In this document: piece after piece, positions 1-7,785 of the stretch | How the letters are laid out: each line of letters opens with the position of its first letter | Position numbering within the stretch: the first letter of the stretch is position 1 | Origin: JAHFRG01 sp041495205 | GTDB taxonomy: Bacteria > Pseudomonadota > Gammaproteobacteria > Burkholderiales > JAHFRG01 | DNA length: 64,000 nt | Direction: 5' to 3' | NCBI GenBank assembly: GCA_041495205.1 | Contig: JBGQCF010000002.1 | Coordinates: 1-64,000, forward strand | The notes under the pieces: model-generated | Database searches by the model: none | What the model saw: only the letters and a program-made list of their open reading frames with translations | What the model was told of the DNA's origin: nothing | Made by a program: the position numbers and the translations under genes

Positions 1-38
1 AACAGCAGGACAAGAATAAAAAGCAGAATCCGTTTCAT
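1..38 (-). CDS. N-terminus of an exported or membrane protein (cut by window edge)
   Basis: Only the first 12 codons are inside the window (MKRILLFILVLL), reading leftward from the ATG complement at 36-38. Two basic residues followed by an unbroken hydrophobic run are the start of a signal peptide or first membrane helix. A GGGAG ribosome-binding site lies a few bases upstream of the start. The product cannot be named from this fragment. The 274-bp repeat begins 22 bp upstream of the start codon, so its promoter lies within or beyond that element. Confidence 0.5.
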   Translation of the reverse strand, partial: MKRILLFILVLL

Positions 39-60
39 ATTAGGGCTCCCGTCAATATAT

Positions 61-334
61 GGAACCTCTGATTAAGTCCTCCGCGAATTGCGTTGCGGGC
101 AAAATGCGGCTGGATGCAAGGCGCGCGACGAAGGTCGTAGCCGGGACTACGACACCGAGGAGCGCAACGACGCAGACGCCGCATTTTGCCGCAACCCGGA
201 GGGACGGGGCTTTCCGGGCGGTCTGCTTTGTCGCTCGGCTTGCCAAGGGGAATGACCCTTGGCTGCGCCTCGCTTCGCGCATCCCATCCCGGAAAGCCGC
301 CGTCGCGACCGCGTGGGACTTAATCAGAGGTTCC
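61..334. repeat. 274-bp structured repeat with 19-bp terminal inverted repeats (copy 1)
   Basis: The element is bounded by perfect inverted repeats GGAACCTCTGATTAAGTCC (61-79) and its complement (316-334). Inside are two arms. A 13-bp inverted repeat at 98-110/178-190 encloses the hairpin GTCGTAG/CTACGAC (134-140/147-153). An 11-bp inverted repeat at 208-218/288-298 encloses the hairpin GCCAAGGG/CCCTTGGC (242-249/256-263). A second copy of identical length lies at 42576-42849 with about 20 substitutions. Open frames on both strands have no family character and are taken as chance. It resembles a non-autonomous, MITE-like element; no transposase is present. Confidence 0.85.
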
Positions 335-354
335 CTAGTCTAGCACTTCTTTTT

Positions 355-735
355 TCAATCGTGCTCGCTGCAAATCCAGTTGGCAATCGCGCTTAAGATT
401 CCTTCCACTTCGCCTATCGGCTGCGAAATTCTGAAAGAAATCGCGGGATGATGCTTGCGTATCTCTGCGAGCTTGAGAGGCAAGTCTTCTTTCAGATGCC
501 CGCCTTGCGCCAGGAACAGGGGAATCACGCAAATGCGTTGGATGCCGCGCCCTGCAAGATCGGCAATGGCCTGATCGAGGGAGGGTTGCATCAATTCCAG
601 AAAAGCCAGTTCCACCGGCACGCCGGGCTTTTTCGCGCGCACCATGCTCTGCATTTTGCGGAAAGGCTCGGCCCATTGCGCATCGCGCGCGCCATGCGCG
701 AACAGTACGATTGCAGACTTAACATTCGTGGCCAT
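355..735 (-). CDS. cbiX: Short CbiX/SirB-type chelatase (sirohydrochlorin cobalt/ferrochelatase family)
   Basis: A 126-residue protein opening with the chelatase signature: a hydrophobic strand followed by FAHGARD (about residues 12-18), whose His is the expected metal ligand, then ELAFLELMQPSLDQAI and IPLFLAQGGHLKEDLP. The last His-containing segment supplies the second ligand. The length matches the small homodimeric CbiX class rather than the two-domain CbiK/HemH type. Known members insert cobalt or iron into sirohydrochlorin for cobalamin or siroheme synthesis. No other tetrapyrrole gene is next to it, so the metal cannot be decided. It is monocistronic as far as visible and ends 20 bp from the repeat. 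Confidence 0.85.
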   Translation of the reverse strand: MATNVKSAIVLFAHGARDAQWAEPFRKMQSMVRAKKPGVPVELAFLELMQPSLDQAIADLAGRGIQRICVIPLFLAQGGHLKEDLPLKLAEIRKHHPAISFRISQPIGEVEGILSAIANWICSEHD

Positions 736-872
736 GACCGTAATGTTCCGAAATGCAAGTATGTTGCGTCACGACGAGGCGCGAGGCGGTTTGCGAGAGG
801 AGCTTACACGAGAAGTATGTGAGCATCACAAATCGACGAGCAACGAAGTGTTGGCGCAAGAGACGTCGCATT

Positions 873-1322
873 TCAATGTTTGCCTGTGCTGCCGAAACCG
901 CCTCCGCCGCGGTGGCTTTCGGCAAACTCGCTGACTATATTGAATCCAACCTGTACCACCGGCACTACCACCAGTTGCGCGATGCGCTCCATCGGATTGA
1001 GCACAAAATCTTTCTGGCCGCGATTCCACACCGAGACAAAAATTTGCCCCTGGTAATCGGAGTCAATCAGCCCCACCAGATTGCCGAGCACGATGCCGTG
1101 CTTGTGGCCGAGCCCCGAGCGCGGCAGGAGGATTGCCGCAAGGCCCGGGTCATCCAGGTGGATGGCGATGCCGGAAGGAATCAGTTCAGCCTGTCCCGGC
1201 TTGAGGGTAAGGGCTGAGTCAATGCAGGCGCGCAGATCGAGACCGGCGGAACCGGGAGTGGCGTAGTGGGGAAACTGGTCTTTGATGCGCGGGTCGAGGA
1301 TTTTGACGTCAATCTTTTTCAT
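873..1322 (-). CDS. dut: dUTP diphosphatase
   Basis: A 149-residue trimeric dUTPase that hydrolyses dUTP to dUMP and pyrophosphate, keeping uracil out of DNA and feeding thymidylate synthesis. All five motifs are present: GSAGLDLRA (24-32), PRSGLGHKHGI (67-77), GLIDSDYQG with the catalytic Asp near 87-89, the RIAQLVV segment (113-119) and the Gly-rich C-terminal arm RGGGGFGSTG (138-147). Its ATG overlaps the coaBC stop in an ATGA junction, so the two are translationally coupled, a common arrangement in proteobacteria. Confidence 0.96.
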   Translation of the reverse strand: MKKIDVKILDPRIKDQFPHYATPGSAGLDLRACIDSALTLKPGQAELIPSGIAIHLDDPGLAAILLPRSGLGHKHGIVLGNLVGLIDSDYQGQIFVSVWNRGQKDFVLNPMERIAQLVVVPVVQVGFNIVSEFAESHRGGGGFGSTGKH

Positions 1323-2542
1323 TTTCCCGCTTGGTTTTTCTTGAACTGGGCGACCGTGCGGGACTTGGCATAAAGCTCCGCGATGTGGCGAATCAGCTGC
1401 CGGGCGAGCGTAGTTTTAGTCGCGCGGGGCAGGGGATGGGCGCCGCCATCGTCGAACAACACCAGTTCGCTTTCGTCCTTGCCGATTGAGTCTTGCACCA
1501 GGTTCGCGGCGAGCAGCGGGATTTTTTTATCGCGGCGCTTTTGTTCGGCATGTTGGTGGAGATTGTCGCTCTCCGCGGCAAAGCCGACGCAGAACGGACC
1601 GTCGGGCAGGCCTGCGACGTATTCAAGAATGTCCGGATTGGGCGCAAGCTGCAGATTGAGGTTCTGGCCGCTTTTCTTGATTTTTTGTTTGCTGGGGTTG
1701 ACCACGTGATAGTCTGCCACCGCCGCGACGCCGATAAAAATGTCGGCGTTGCCGGCCGCCTGTCGGACCGCTGCAAACATCTCCTGCGCGCTGGTCACGG
1801 ATATGAATTTGGCGCGCGAGGGCGCGGCCAGGCTCACCGAACCGCTTATCAAAGTCACTTCCGCTCCGGCTTCCAGCGCGGCGCGCGCCGTTGCATAGCC
1901 CATCTTGCCGGAACTCAGGTTGGTAATGCCGCGCACCGTATCAATCGCTTCAAACGTAGGGCCCGCGGTGATCAGTACACGCTTGCCTGAAAGCAGTTTG
2001 GGTTGGAAAGCTGCCTTGATGTCTTCGAGCAGCGTTTCGGGCTCGAGCATCCGACCCATCCCGGTTTCGCCGCAGGCTTGTTCGCCGCTCTCCGGCCCGA
2101 GCATCGTGACGCCATCCCGTTGCAGTTGTGCAATGTTGCGCTGGGTTGCGGGGTTTTCCCACATTTGCCGGTTCATCGCCGGCGCGACCAGCAGCGGACA
2201 TTCGCGCGCCAGGCACAGCGTGGAGAGCAAATCATCGGCGCGGCCGTGTACCAGCTTGGCGATGAAATCGGCGCTCGCCGGCGCGACCACCACCAAATCG
2301 GCTGCGCGGCTTAAATCAATATGCGCCATGTTGTTGGCGATGCGCGCATCCCACAGGTCGGTATAGACCGTATTGCCCGAGAGCGCCTGGAATGTGGCGG
2401 GGCCGACAAAGCGGCAAGCCGCTTCGGTCATTACCACCTGCACCTCGATGCCGTCCTGCACCAAAAGACGCGTCAATTCCGCCGCCTTGTAGGCGGCAAT
2501 GCCGCCGGTGATGCCGAGCAGCAGGCGTTTCGTTTGGGTCAT
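1319..2542 (-). CDS. coaBC: Bifunctional phosphopantothenoylcysteine decarboxylase / phosphopantothenate-cysteine ligase
   Basis: It catalyses two consecutive steps of coenzyme A synthesis, downstream of the pantothenate made by panBCD elsewhere in the window. The N-terminal CoaC flavoprotein half has LLGITGGIAAYKAAELTR, the catalytic-His region MAHIDLSRAADLVVVAPAS, and PAMNRQMWENPATQRN. The CoaB half begins near residue 190 with VLITAGPTFEAID and has NLSSGKMGYATA. I place the start at the ATG complement at 2540-2542 (MTQTKRLLLG), which has GGATGG upstream. A second ATG three codons earlier lacks a visible ribosome-binding site. It is divergent from radC. Confidence 0.96.
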   Translation of the reverse strand: MTQTKRLLLGITGGIAAYKAAELTRLLVQDGIEVQVVMTEAACRFVGPATFQALSGNTVYTDLWDARIANNMAHIDLSRAADLVVVAPASADFIAKLVHGRADDLLSTLCLARECPLLVAPAMNRQMWENPATQRNIAQLQRDGVTMLGPESGEQACGETGMGRMLEPETLLEDIKAAFQPKLLSGKRVLITAGPTFEAIDTVRGITNLSSGKMGYATARAALEAGAEVTLISGSVSLAAPSRAKFISVTSAQEMFAAVRQAAGNADIFIGVAAVADYHVVNPSKQKIKKSGQNLNLQLAPNPDILEYVAGLPDGPFCVGFAAESDNLHQHAEQKRRDKKIPLLAANLVQDSIGKDESELVLFDDGGAHPLPRATKTTLARQLIRHIAELYAKSRTVAQFKKNQAGK

Positions 2543-2624
2543 GTTAACCATCCGCAGGCTGTTACGTTACTATCAGAGTGTAATATATTGATGCGAATTA
2601 AGAAACCACCAAAGTTATCCAATC

Positions 2625-3299
2625 ATGGGGATAAGCGACTGGCCTGAAGGCGAGCGTCCGAGGGAAAAGCTGTTGAGCAAGGGCGCGCAAAGCCTGTCGG
2701 AAGCCGAACTGCTGGCGATTTTTCTGCGCACGGGCGTGGCGGGAAAAAGCGCGGTGGATATGGCGCGCGACTTGATCAAGCGCTTCGGCAGCCTGACGCG
2801 CCTCTTCAACACCACACAAAAGGAGTTTTGCGAAGCACTGGGCCTGGGCCCGGCCAAGTACGCGCAACTGCAGGCGGTGCTGGAAATGGCGCGGCGCGCG
2901 CTTGACGAGAAAATCAAAGCCGGCGACGCGCTCAATTCCCCCAGGGCGGTGCGCGACTACCTGCGCCTGGCGCTTGCGGGACGTGAGTACGAAGTGTTTG
3001 CGGGAATTTTCCTCGACGCGCAAAACCGCGTGCTGGCGGTGGAGGAATTGTTCAGCGGCACACTCGGACAGACGAGCGTTTTCCCCCGGGAAGTGGTCAA
3101 GCGCGCGCTTCATCACAACGCAGCGGGAGTCATTTTTGCGCATAACCATCCCTCCGGCCTGGCCGAGCCCAGCGGCGCTGATGAAGCGCTCACCGCAGCC
3201 CTCAAAAAGTCGCTGGCGCTGGTGGATGTAAAAGTGCTCGATCATTTTATCGTCGGCAGCGGCGCGATTATGTCCTTTGCTGAGCGTGGATTGTTGTAG
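2625..3299 (+). CDS. radC: RadC family JAB-domain protein
   Basis: A 224-residue RadC protein. The N-terminus (ISDWPEGERPREKLLSKG) and a helix-hairpin-helix-like region are followed by the C-terminal JAMM/MPN+ metal site: HNHPSG near residue 170 and GADEALT just after it. These are the His, His and Asp ligands of a zinc hydrolase fold. RadC is no longer believed to be a dedicated recombination repair factor, and its substrate is unknown. It lies directly upstream of rpmB-rpmG, the order found in E. coli and many proteobacteria. Confidence 0.93.
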   Translation: MGISDWPEGERPREKLLSKGAQSLSEAELLAIFLRTGVAGKSAVDMARDLIKRFGSLTRLFNTTQKEFCEALGLGPAKYAQLQAVLEMARRALDEKIKAGDALNSPRAVRDYLRLALAGREYEVFAGIFLDAQNRVLAVEELFSGTLGQTSVFPREVVKRALHHNAAGVIFAHNHPSGLAEPSGADEALTAALKKSLALVDVKVLDHFIVGSGAIMSFAERGLL

Positions 3300-3330
3300 G
3301 TCACGGCTTTTCAGGGCATAAAATTATTCC

Positions 3331-3359
3331 TTGAGAGTTAAGCATTAAATAGGTAAAAT
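3331..3359 (+). promoter_or_regulatory. Predicted sigma-70 promoter for rpmB-rpmG
   Basis: TTGAGA (3331-3336), a 17-bp spacer, then TAAAAT (3354-3359): four of six and five of six matches to the consensus boxes at ideal spacing. The predicted start would be about 25 bp upstream of the rpmB ATG, which is preceded by a GAGGT ribosome-binding site. This would let the ribosomal genes be transcribed independently of radC. Confidence 0.6.
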
Positions 3360-3389
3360 GCGCACTCTTCCGAATTGAGGTAAAGCATC

Positions 3390-3617
3390 ATGGCCAGAGT
3401 GTGCGAAGTAACCGGCAAGAAGCCGATGTTGGGAAACCATGTTTCCCATGCCAACAACAAAACCCGGCGCCGTTTTCTCCCCAACTTGCAATACCGCAAG
3501 TTCTGGGTGGAAAGCGAAAAGCGCTGGGTGCACCTGCGCTTGACCAATGCCGGCTTGCGCACGATTGACAGGAAGGGCATCGAAGTAGTGCTCGCCGAGC
3601 TGCGCGGCAAGAAATAA
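3390..3617 (+). CDS. rpmB: 50S ribosomal protein L28
   Basis: A 75-residue bacterial L28 with the typical opening MARVCEVTGKKPMLGNHVSH, the basic NNKTRRRFLPNLQ stretch that contacts 23S rRNA, and the KFWVESEKRWVHLRL strand. There is no zinc-binding CxxC pair, so this is the zinc-independent form. It is followed 11 bp later by rpmG. The two small ribosomal proteins form the usual operon. Confidence 0.97.
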   Translation: MARVCEVTGKKPMLGNHVSHANNKTRRRFLPNLQYRKFWVESEKRWVHLRLTNAGLRTIDRKGIEVVLAELRGKK

Positions 3618-3628
3618 GGAACGGCGCC

Positions 3629-3784
3629 ATGCGCGAAAAAATAAAACTCGAATCCTCCGCAGGCACCGGGCATTTCTATACCACCACCAAGAACAAACGC
3701 ATCCAGACGGATAAATTGGAACTCAAGAAATTCGACCCGGTTGCCCGCAAGCATGTAATCTACAAAGAAGTCAAACTGAAATGA
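3629..3784 (+). CDS. rpmG: 50S ribosomal protein L33
   Basis: A 51-residue protein starting MREKIKLESSAGTGHFYTTT and ending in KHVIYKEVKLK, with the central KNKR-KLELKKFDP pattern of L33. It lacks the zinc-ribbon cysteines, so it is the zinc-free version like its partner L28. The start is preceded by AAGGA. It is the last gene of the rpmB-rpmG unit; an intergenic repeat and a bidirectional terminator follow. Confidence 0.95.
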   Translation: MREKIKLESSAGTGHFYTTTKNKRIQTDKLELKKFDPVARKHVIYKEVKLK

Positions 3785-3801
3785 CAGCGAGTGTTCTCGC
3801 G

Positions 3802-3868
3802 GTCATTTCACCCCGAGTGGAGCGAGGGGCCTGATTAAGCGAGATTGCTTCGCGCAGCTCGCAATGAC
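3802..3868. repeat. Intergenic GTCAT...ATGAC palindromic repeat
   Basis: A 67-bp segment bounded by GTCATT and AATGAC. On the minus strand it reads GTCATTGCGAG, then GAAGCAATCTC, then CCCCTCGCTC-like sequence. This wording is a very widespread intergenic repeat seen in unrelated bacteria. It lies between rpmG and the terminator and has no coding capacity. The family assignment is from memory of the motif, not from a search. Confidence 0.55.
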
Positions 3869-3876
3869 TATGAAAC

Positions 3877-3904
3877 AAAAAACCCGCCAAGTGGCGGGTT
3901 TTTT
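3877..3904. terminator. Bidirectional rho-independent terminator between rpmG and the desaturase
   Basis: An A-run (3877-3882), the stem-loop AACCCGCC-AAGT-GGCGGGTT (3881-3900) and a T-run (3899-3904). The run on each side lets the hairpin act for rpmG on the plus strand and for the convergent desaturase gene on the minus strand. Confidence 0.88.
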
Positions 3905-3919
3905 ATTGGTTGTAATTCT

Positions 3920-5101
3920 TTATGCGTAGTAGCGCAGCTTGCGCGAGAATTCCTGCAGCGAAGCGACGCCGCTTTTTTCGGCGCGGTGGCACCAGTCTTC
4001 GAGCTGTCCTACGAGTTGCTCCTTGGAAGCGGTGGACCGCTGCCACAGCGCGGCGAGTTCCTGGCGCATCGAATATATGGTTTCCAGCACTTTGCTCTTG
4101 CTCAGGACTTCGTCGAGTTTGGCGCGTTCCTGCGCTTTTAAGAATTTGGCATCCTGGTGCAACCAGCGCTTTTTGATGTTCTTCAGGGTTTGCCCGTCGA
4201 AGTGCGCGACGCGCTCCCTGAGCTTGTGGATTTCCTCGGCGCAGGTTTGCTTCACCGATTGGGCGAATTTGGCGAGCACATCGTAGCGGTGGGTGATGAC
4301 CGCTTGCAGGGTTTCCAGGTCGCACTGCGCCTTGGTGAAATTGAAGCGGATTTTCGGCGCCAGGTTTTTCACTTGGGCAAAGCCCAGCATTTCCATGATG
4401 CGGATGTACATCCAGCCGATGTCGAACTCGTACCATTTGTTGGAAAGCCGGGCGGATGAGGCATAGGCGTGGTGGTTGTTGTGCAGTTCCTCGCCGCCGA
4501 TCAGGATGCCCCAGGGTATGATGTTGGTGCTGGTGTCGGCGCAAGCAAAATTGCGGTATCCCCAGAAGTGGCCGACACCGTTGACCACACCGGCGGCGAA
4601 AAACGGAATCCATATCATCTGCACCGCCCAGATCGTGACACCGATGAATCCGAACAGGACAAAATCAATCACCGCCATGATGGAAATGCCGAGAATGGTG
4701 TACTTGCTGTACAGGTTGTGTTCCAGCCAATCGTCAGGAGTGCCGTGGCCGTATTTTTCCACCGTTTCGGGGTTGCCGGTTTCCTGCTTGTAGAGCTCAG
4801 TGCCTTCCCACAGCACTTTGCTCAGACCGTAGATTTGCGGGCTGTGCGGGTCTTCCTCGGTTTCGACCTTGGCGTGGTGCTTGCGGTGTACCGCCGTCCA
4901 TTCCTTGGTAACCATACCCGTAGTGAGCCACAGCCAGAAGCGGAAGAAATGGCTGGGGACGGGGTGCAAATCCAGACCGCGATGCGCCTGATAGCGGTGC
5001 AGGTATATGGTGACGGCGGCAATGGTGATATGGGTGAAAACCAGGGCGACAACGAAATAACCCCACCACGGCAGATCAATAAGTCCAGAGAAATAAGCCA
5101 T
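3920..5101 (-). CDS. Acyl-CoA/acyl-lipid desaturase with a long C-terminal helical extension
   Basis: A 393-residue integral membrane fatty-acid desaturase that would introduce a cis double bond in acyl chains using a di-iron centre and O2. The three His boxes are clear: HRYQAHR (about 35-41), HRKHH (about 72-76) and HNNHH (about 214-218). Hydrophobic helix pairs lie between them (PWWGYFVVALVFTHI; MAVIDFVLFGFIGVTIWAV). After about residue 260 the protein continues for roughly 130 residues with no hydrophobic segments and many Lys, Glu and Arg, probably coiled coil. That tail is longer than in ordinary stearoyl-CoA-type desaturases. It is monocistronic. Confidence 0.9.
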   Translation of the reverse strand: MAYFSGLIDLPWWGYFVVALVFTHITIAAVTIYLHRYQAHRGLDLHPVPSHFFRFWLWLTTGMVTKEWTAVHRKHHAKVETEEDPHSPQIYGLSKVLWEGTELYKQETGNPETVEKYGHGTPDDWLEHNLYSKYTILGISIMAVIDFVLFGFIGVTIWAVQMIWIPFFAAGVVNGVGHFWGYRNFACADTSTNIIPWGILIGGEELHNNHHAYASSARLSNKWYEFDIGWMYIRIMEMLGFAQVKNLAPKIRFNFTKAQCDLETLQAVITHRYDVLAKFAQSVKQTCAEEIHKLRERVAHFDGQTLKNIKKRWLHQDAKFLKAQERAKLDEVLSKSKVLETIYSMRQELAALWQRSTASKEQLVGQLEDWCHRAEKSGVASLQEFSRKLRYYA

Positions 5102-5263
5102 TATGTTCCATTAAGTAATCAATAATAATTTGCCCATTTTACGCGATATCGGTGGGGAAGCAAAGCGCTTTTAATGTGCGGAATTTGGCATAGTTAGCCT
5201 GGCTGGCGGGCCGGGCTTAGGATACGCAAGTCGCGCTGGGGAAAAGGGATTTTGATGCCGTAT

Positions 5264-5842
5264 TTATCGTCGGTAGCGCGAGGCATGCGCCAAGTGGCGC
5301 TTCCAGTTTTGCAGATAGGCCGCGGCCACTTCAGGATTGCCGTGGAAGACAACCAGGTTTTCCGCGTTCTTGAATTGCGCGGCATAGGTGAAATTGAACG
5401 AGCCGGTGACGACCGCTGAGTCGGCGGTCCCTGCGTCAATCACCATGATTTTATTATGCGCGCTCTGGTGCTGGAAATCGAGATAGGTCGGAATGCCTGA
5501 AGCCGCAATGTCTGCGATCATGTTCGGCAGGGTTTTATCGGTTTGCTCCGCATCTGCGATAAGCTGCACTTCAACCCCGCGCTTTTTGGCCTTTATCAGC
5601 GCTTTCGCGATATCCCTGTGAGTGAAGCTGAAAGCCTGTACCAGAATCTCCCGGCGTGCGCCGTTGATGGCGCTGATCACCATCCTGTCCGCGGCATCTT
5701 CGGGGGTAAATGCAAGTTCCACCGTGCCGGCGGCGGCAATGGATTTACCGCGCGGAAAAAACGGGCCTTCAAACGCCGGCGCGGTGAGCGCCGTGAGCAA
5801 TATCAATCCGGCAGCAAGGAAGTATTTCGGCGATTTATGCAT
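5264..5842 (-). CDS. Secreted phospholipase D-like nuclease (Nuc family)
   Basis: A 192-residue protein with a signal peptide (MHKSPKYFLAAGLILLTALT, cleaved before about FEGPF) and one PLD active-site motif, HNKIMVIDAGT, followed by VVTGSFNFTYAA. A single HKD motif fits the Nuc class, which forms the active site across a homodimer and cuts DNA. The exported location suggests a periplasmic or secreted nuclease; cleavage of other phosphodiesters is possible. Its start overlaps the end of rsmB by 8 bp, so it is the last gene of the purM-purN-DUF3108-rsmB run. Confidence 0.88.
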   Translation of the reverse strand: MHKSPKYFLAAGLILLTALTAPAFEGPFFPRGKSIAAAGTVELAFTPEDAADRMVISAINGARREILVQAFSFTHRDIAKALIKAKKRGVEVQLIADAEQTDKTLPNMIADIAASGIPTYLDFQHQSAHNKIMVIDAGTADSAVVTGSFNFTYAAQFKNAENLVVFHGNPEVAAAYLQNWKRHLAHASRYRR

Positions 5843-7094
5843 TTAATTTCTCCATGACTGCGGCAAAGAAACCGTCGGTATGATGAGTATGCGGCAAGAT
5901 GCGCAAGGATGCGCCGGTATCCAGCGCAATGCTTTGCTGCGCCAGAATCCCGCCGCAATGGATTTGCTTAAATTGCGGGTGCTGTCTTAACAAACCATCC
6001 ACGATTTCTTCGTTTTCTTCAGGCAAAATGCTGCAGGTGGCGTAAACGAGCCGCCCGCCGGATTTCAGGAGACTCGCAGCGCGCTCGAGGATCAGCGCCT
6101 GTTTTTGCTTGAGCTCGATGATGCTTTGCGCAGACTGCCGCCATTTAAGGTCGGGATTGCGGCGCAGCGTCCCCAGCCCGCTGCACGGGGTGTCCACCAG
6201 CACGCGATCTATTTTTCCCGCAAGGCGCTTGATCTTGGCGTCGTTTTCGTGGGCAATGCGCTGCGGATGGATATTGCTCAGGCCCGAGCGTTTCAGGCGC
6301 GGCTTGAGATTAACGAGCCGTTTGTCCGACACATCGAAAGCGTAAACGCGCCCGTGGTTTTGCATCATGGCGCCAAGCAGCAGCGCCTTGCCGCCTGAGC
6401 CGGCGCAGAAATCCACGATCATTTCGTGGCGCCGCGGGGCCAGCAGGTAACAAATCAACTGGCTGCCTTCATCCTGCACTTCGACTTTGCCGGAAAGAAA
6501 CAGCGCGTGCCGGTTCAGCGATATTTTTTGGCTGAGCCGGACGCCCGTCGGCGAATAGGGGGTAGGCTGTGCGGCGATGCCTTCGGATGCCAGACTGTGC
6601 AGCACTTCTTCGCGGCTGGTGCGGATGGTGTTGACGCGCAGATCGAGCGGCGCCGGGTTTTGCATGCCGCGCCCGAGCGCGAGAATTTCCGCATCCGGCA
6701 TGAAGCTTTTAAGTTTCTCCATCAGCCAGTCGGGGAATTCCGATTGAATTGCGAGCGGGAGATCGTCCGTGGATTGAGCTTTTATTTGGCGCAACCACTT
6801 CATTTCATCGCGGCTCAACAGCGGCTCGATTTCGCGCAGGTTGAGTCCGGAGAGTTTCACGAGATAAGCAAGCACTAAACGGCGCGGGGAGGTGCTGCCC
6901 GCGAGATATTCGATGAAGCGCCTGTGCCGCAACATGCCGAACAGCGTGTCGGCGATGAAGCCGCGCTCATGCATGCCGAGTTCGGGATGGTCGCGGAAGT
7001 GGCGGCTAAGCAGATTATCAGCCGGCTCGTTCAAAGGCGCGATCACGCGCCAGGCGGCAATCGCCATTTCGAGACGTGCGGCGGTAAGAGACAT
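5835..7094 (-). CDS. rsmB: 16S rRNA (cytosine-967-C5)-methyltransferase family protein RsmB
   Basis: A 419-residue RNA m5C methyltransferase. The N-terminal 130 residues form an all-helical NusB-like domain. The Rossmann domain has the SAM motif VDFCAGSGGKALLLG (227-241), the TPCSG catalytic loop with Cys304, and YATCS with the nucleophile Cys354. The frame stays open for 56 codons upstream, but MSLTAARLEM at 7094 is the natural start, right after the preceding stop. The N-terminal domain is diverged from E. coli RsmB, so a different cytosine target is possible. Confidence 0.88.
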   Translation of the reverse strand: MSLTAARLEMAIAAWRVIAPLNEPADNLLSRHFRDHPELGMHERGFIADTLFGMLRHRRFIEYLAGSTSPRRLVLAYLVKLSGLNLREIEPLLSRDEMKWLRQIKAQSTDDLPLAIQSEFPDWLMEKLKSFMPDAEILALGRGMQNPAPLDLRVNTIRTSREEVLHSLASEGIAAQPTPYSPTGVRLSQKISLNRHALFLSGKVEVQDEGSQLICYLLAPRRHEMIVDFCAGSGGKALLLGAMMQNHGRVYAFDVSDKRLVNLKPRLKRSGLSNIHPQRIAHENDAKIKRLAGKIDRVLVDTPCSGLGTLRRNPDLKWRQSAQSIIELKQKQALILERAASLLKSGGRLVYATCSILPEENEEIVDGLLRQHPQFKQIHCGGILAQQSIALDTGASLRILPHTHHTDGFFAAVMEKLNA

Positions 7095-7095
7095 T

Positions 7096-7785
7096 CTATT
7101 GATAGCTGATTTGCTTTGCGACCTGCTCGTAGCGGCTGCCGTCCTTGTCGGTGAAGATGATGCGCACCGGCAGAAAGTATTGGTCGGTCGCAAGCCACAG
7201 GTCGGCGCCGCGGTCGGTCTCTTTTTCGCGTTGTTTGGTCCAGTGCACGGTTTGCACCTCACCCATCGGCGTATTCAGGATTTCCCTGCCGACCAGCACA
7301 TAGCGGTATTCGGAGAGGCGCTTGCCGTCGGTCATGAAGAATTGAAAGTCCTGGTCTGGCGGCTGGCGGAAGGCAAAGCTGTAGGCAACGCTTAACCTGT
7401 CGTGGACTATGTTTGGCAGCGCTTCACTTTGCGTATTGCCTTCGCGCTCGAATGTGACCCGCTTTTTCTCCCAATCGAATTTGGCGACGGCAGGCTGTTC
7501 CTTGCCGCGCTGATCGAGGAATTGCTGCGGACGCAGGCCCTGGGAAGTAATCATGCCGCGCGATTCGCGGCGGATTTTGGCCTTGGGGATGAGCGCCGCA
7601 ATGCCGGTCGGGTGGGTTTGGCTGACGATGGAATAGCTCTTGCCGTTGGTTTCCAGAACATCGGTGCCGCTGCCGAGGCTGAAGTTTCCCCGGTTTATAT
7701 CGAAAATGATGGTGACACGCTGCGGCAATTCGGCCGCCGCCGCATTCAGGCACACGCAGGAAAACAAGACAAGCACAAGCCTCAT
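7096..7785 (-). CDS. DUF3108 exported protein
   Basis: A 229-residue protein with a cleavable signal peptide (MRLVLVLFSCVCLNAAAA) followed by a beta-rich domain of the DUF3108 type. Recognisable pieces are the early FDINRGNFSLGSGTDVLE strand, SRGMITSQGLRPQQF, and the late WLATDQYFLPVRI segment near the C-terminus. The family is periplasmic or envelope-associated with no proven function. The gene overlaps purN by an ATGA junction and abuts rsmB, an arrangement common in betaproteobacteria. Confidence 0.8.
   Translation of the reverse strand: MRLVLVLFSCVCLNAAAAELPQRVTIIFDINRGNFSLGSGTDVLETNGKSYSIVSQTHPTGIAALIPKAKIRRESRGMITSQGLRPQQFLDQRGKEQPAVAKFDWEKKRVTFEREGNTQSEALPNIVHDRLSVAYSFAFRQPPDQDFQFFMTDGKRLSEYRYVLVGREILNTPMGEVQTVHWTKQREKETDRGADLWLATDQYFLPVRIIFTDKDGSRYEQVAKQISYQ

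Noticed and set aside
59..343. Proteins encoded by the 274-bp element (94 codons plus, 76 codons minus)
   Set aside because: Both frames exist because the element is GC-rich and palindromic. Differences between the copies alter residues freely, while stems of the hairpins are kept.
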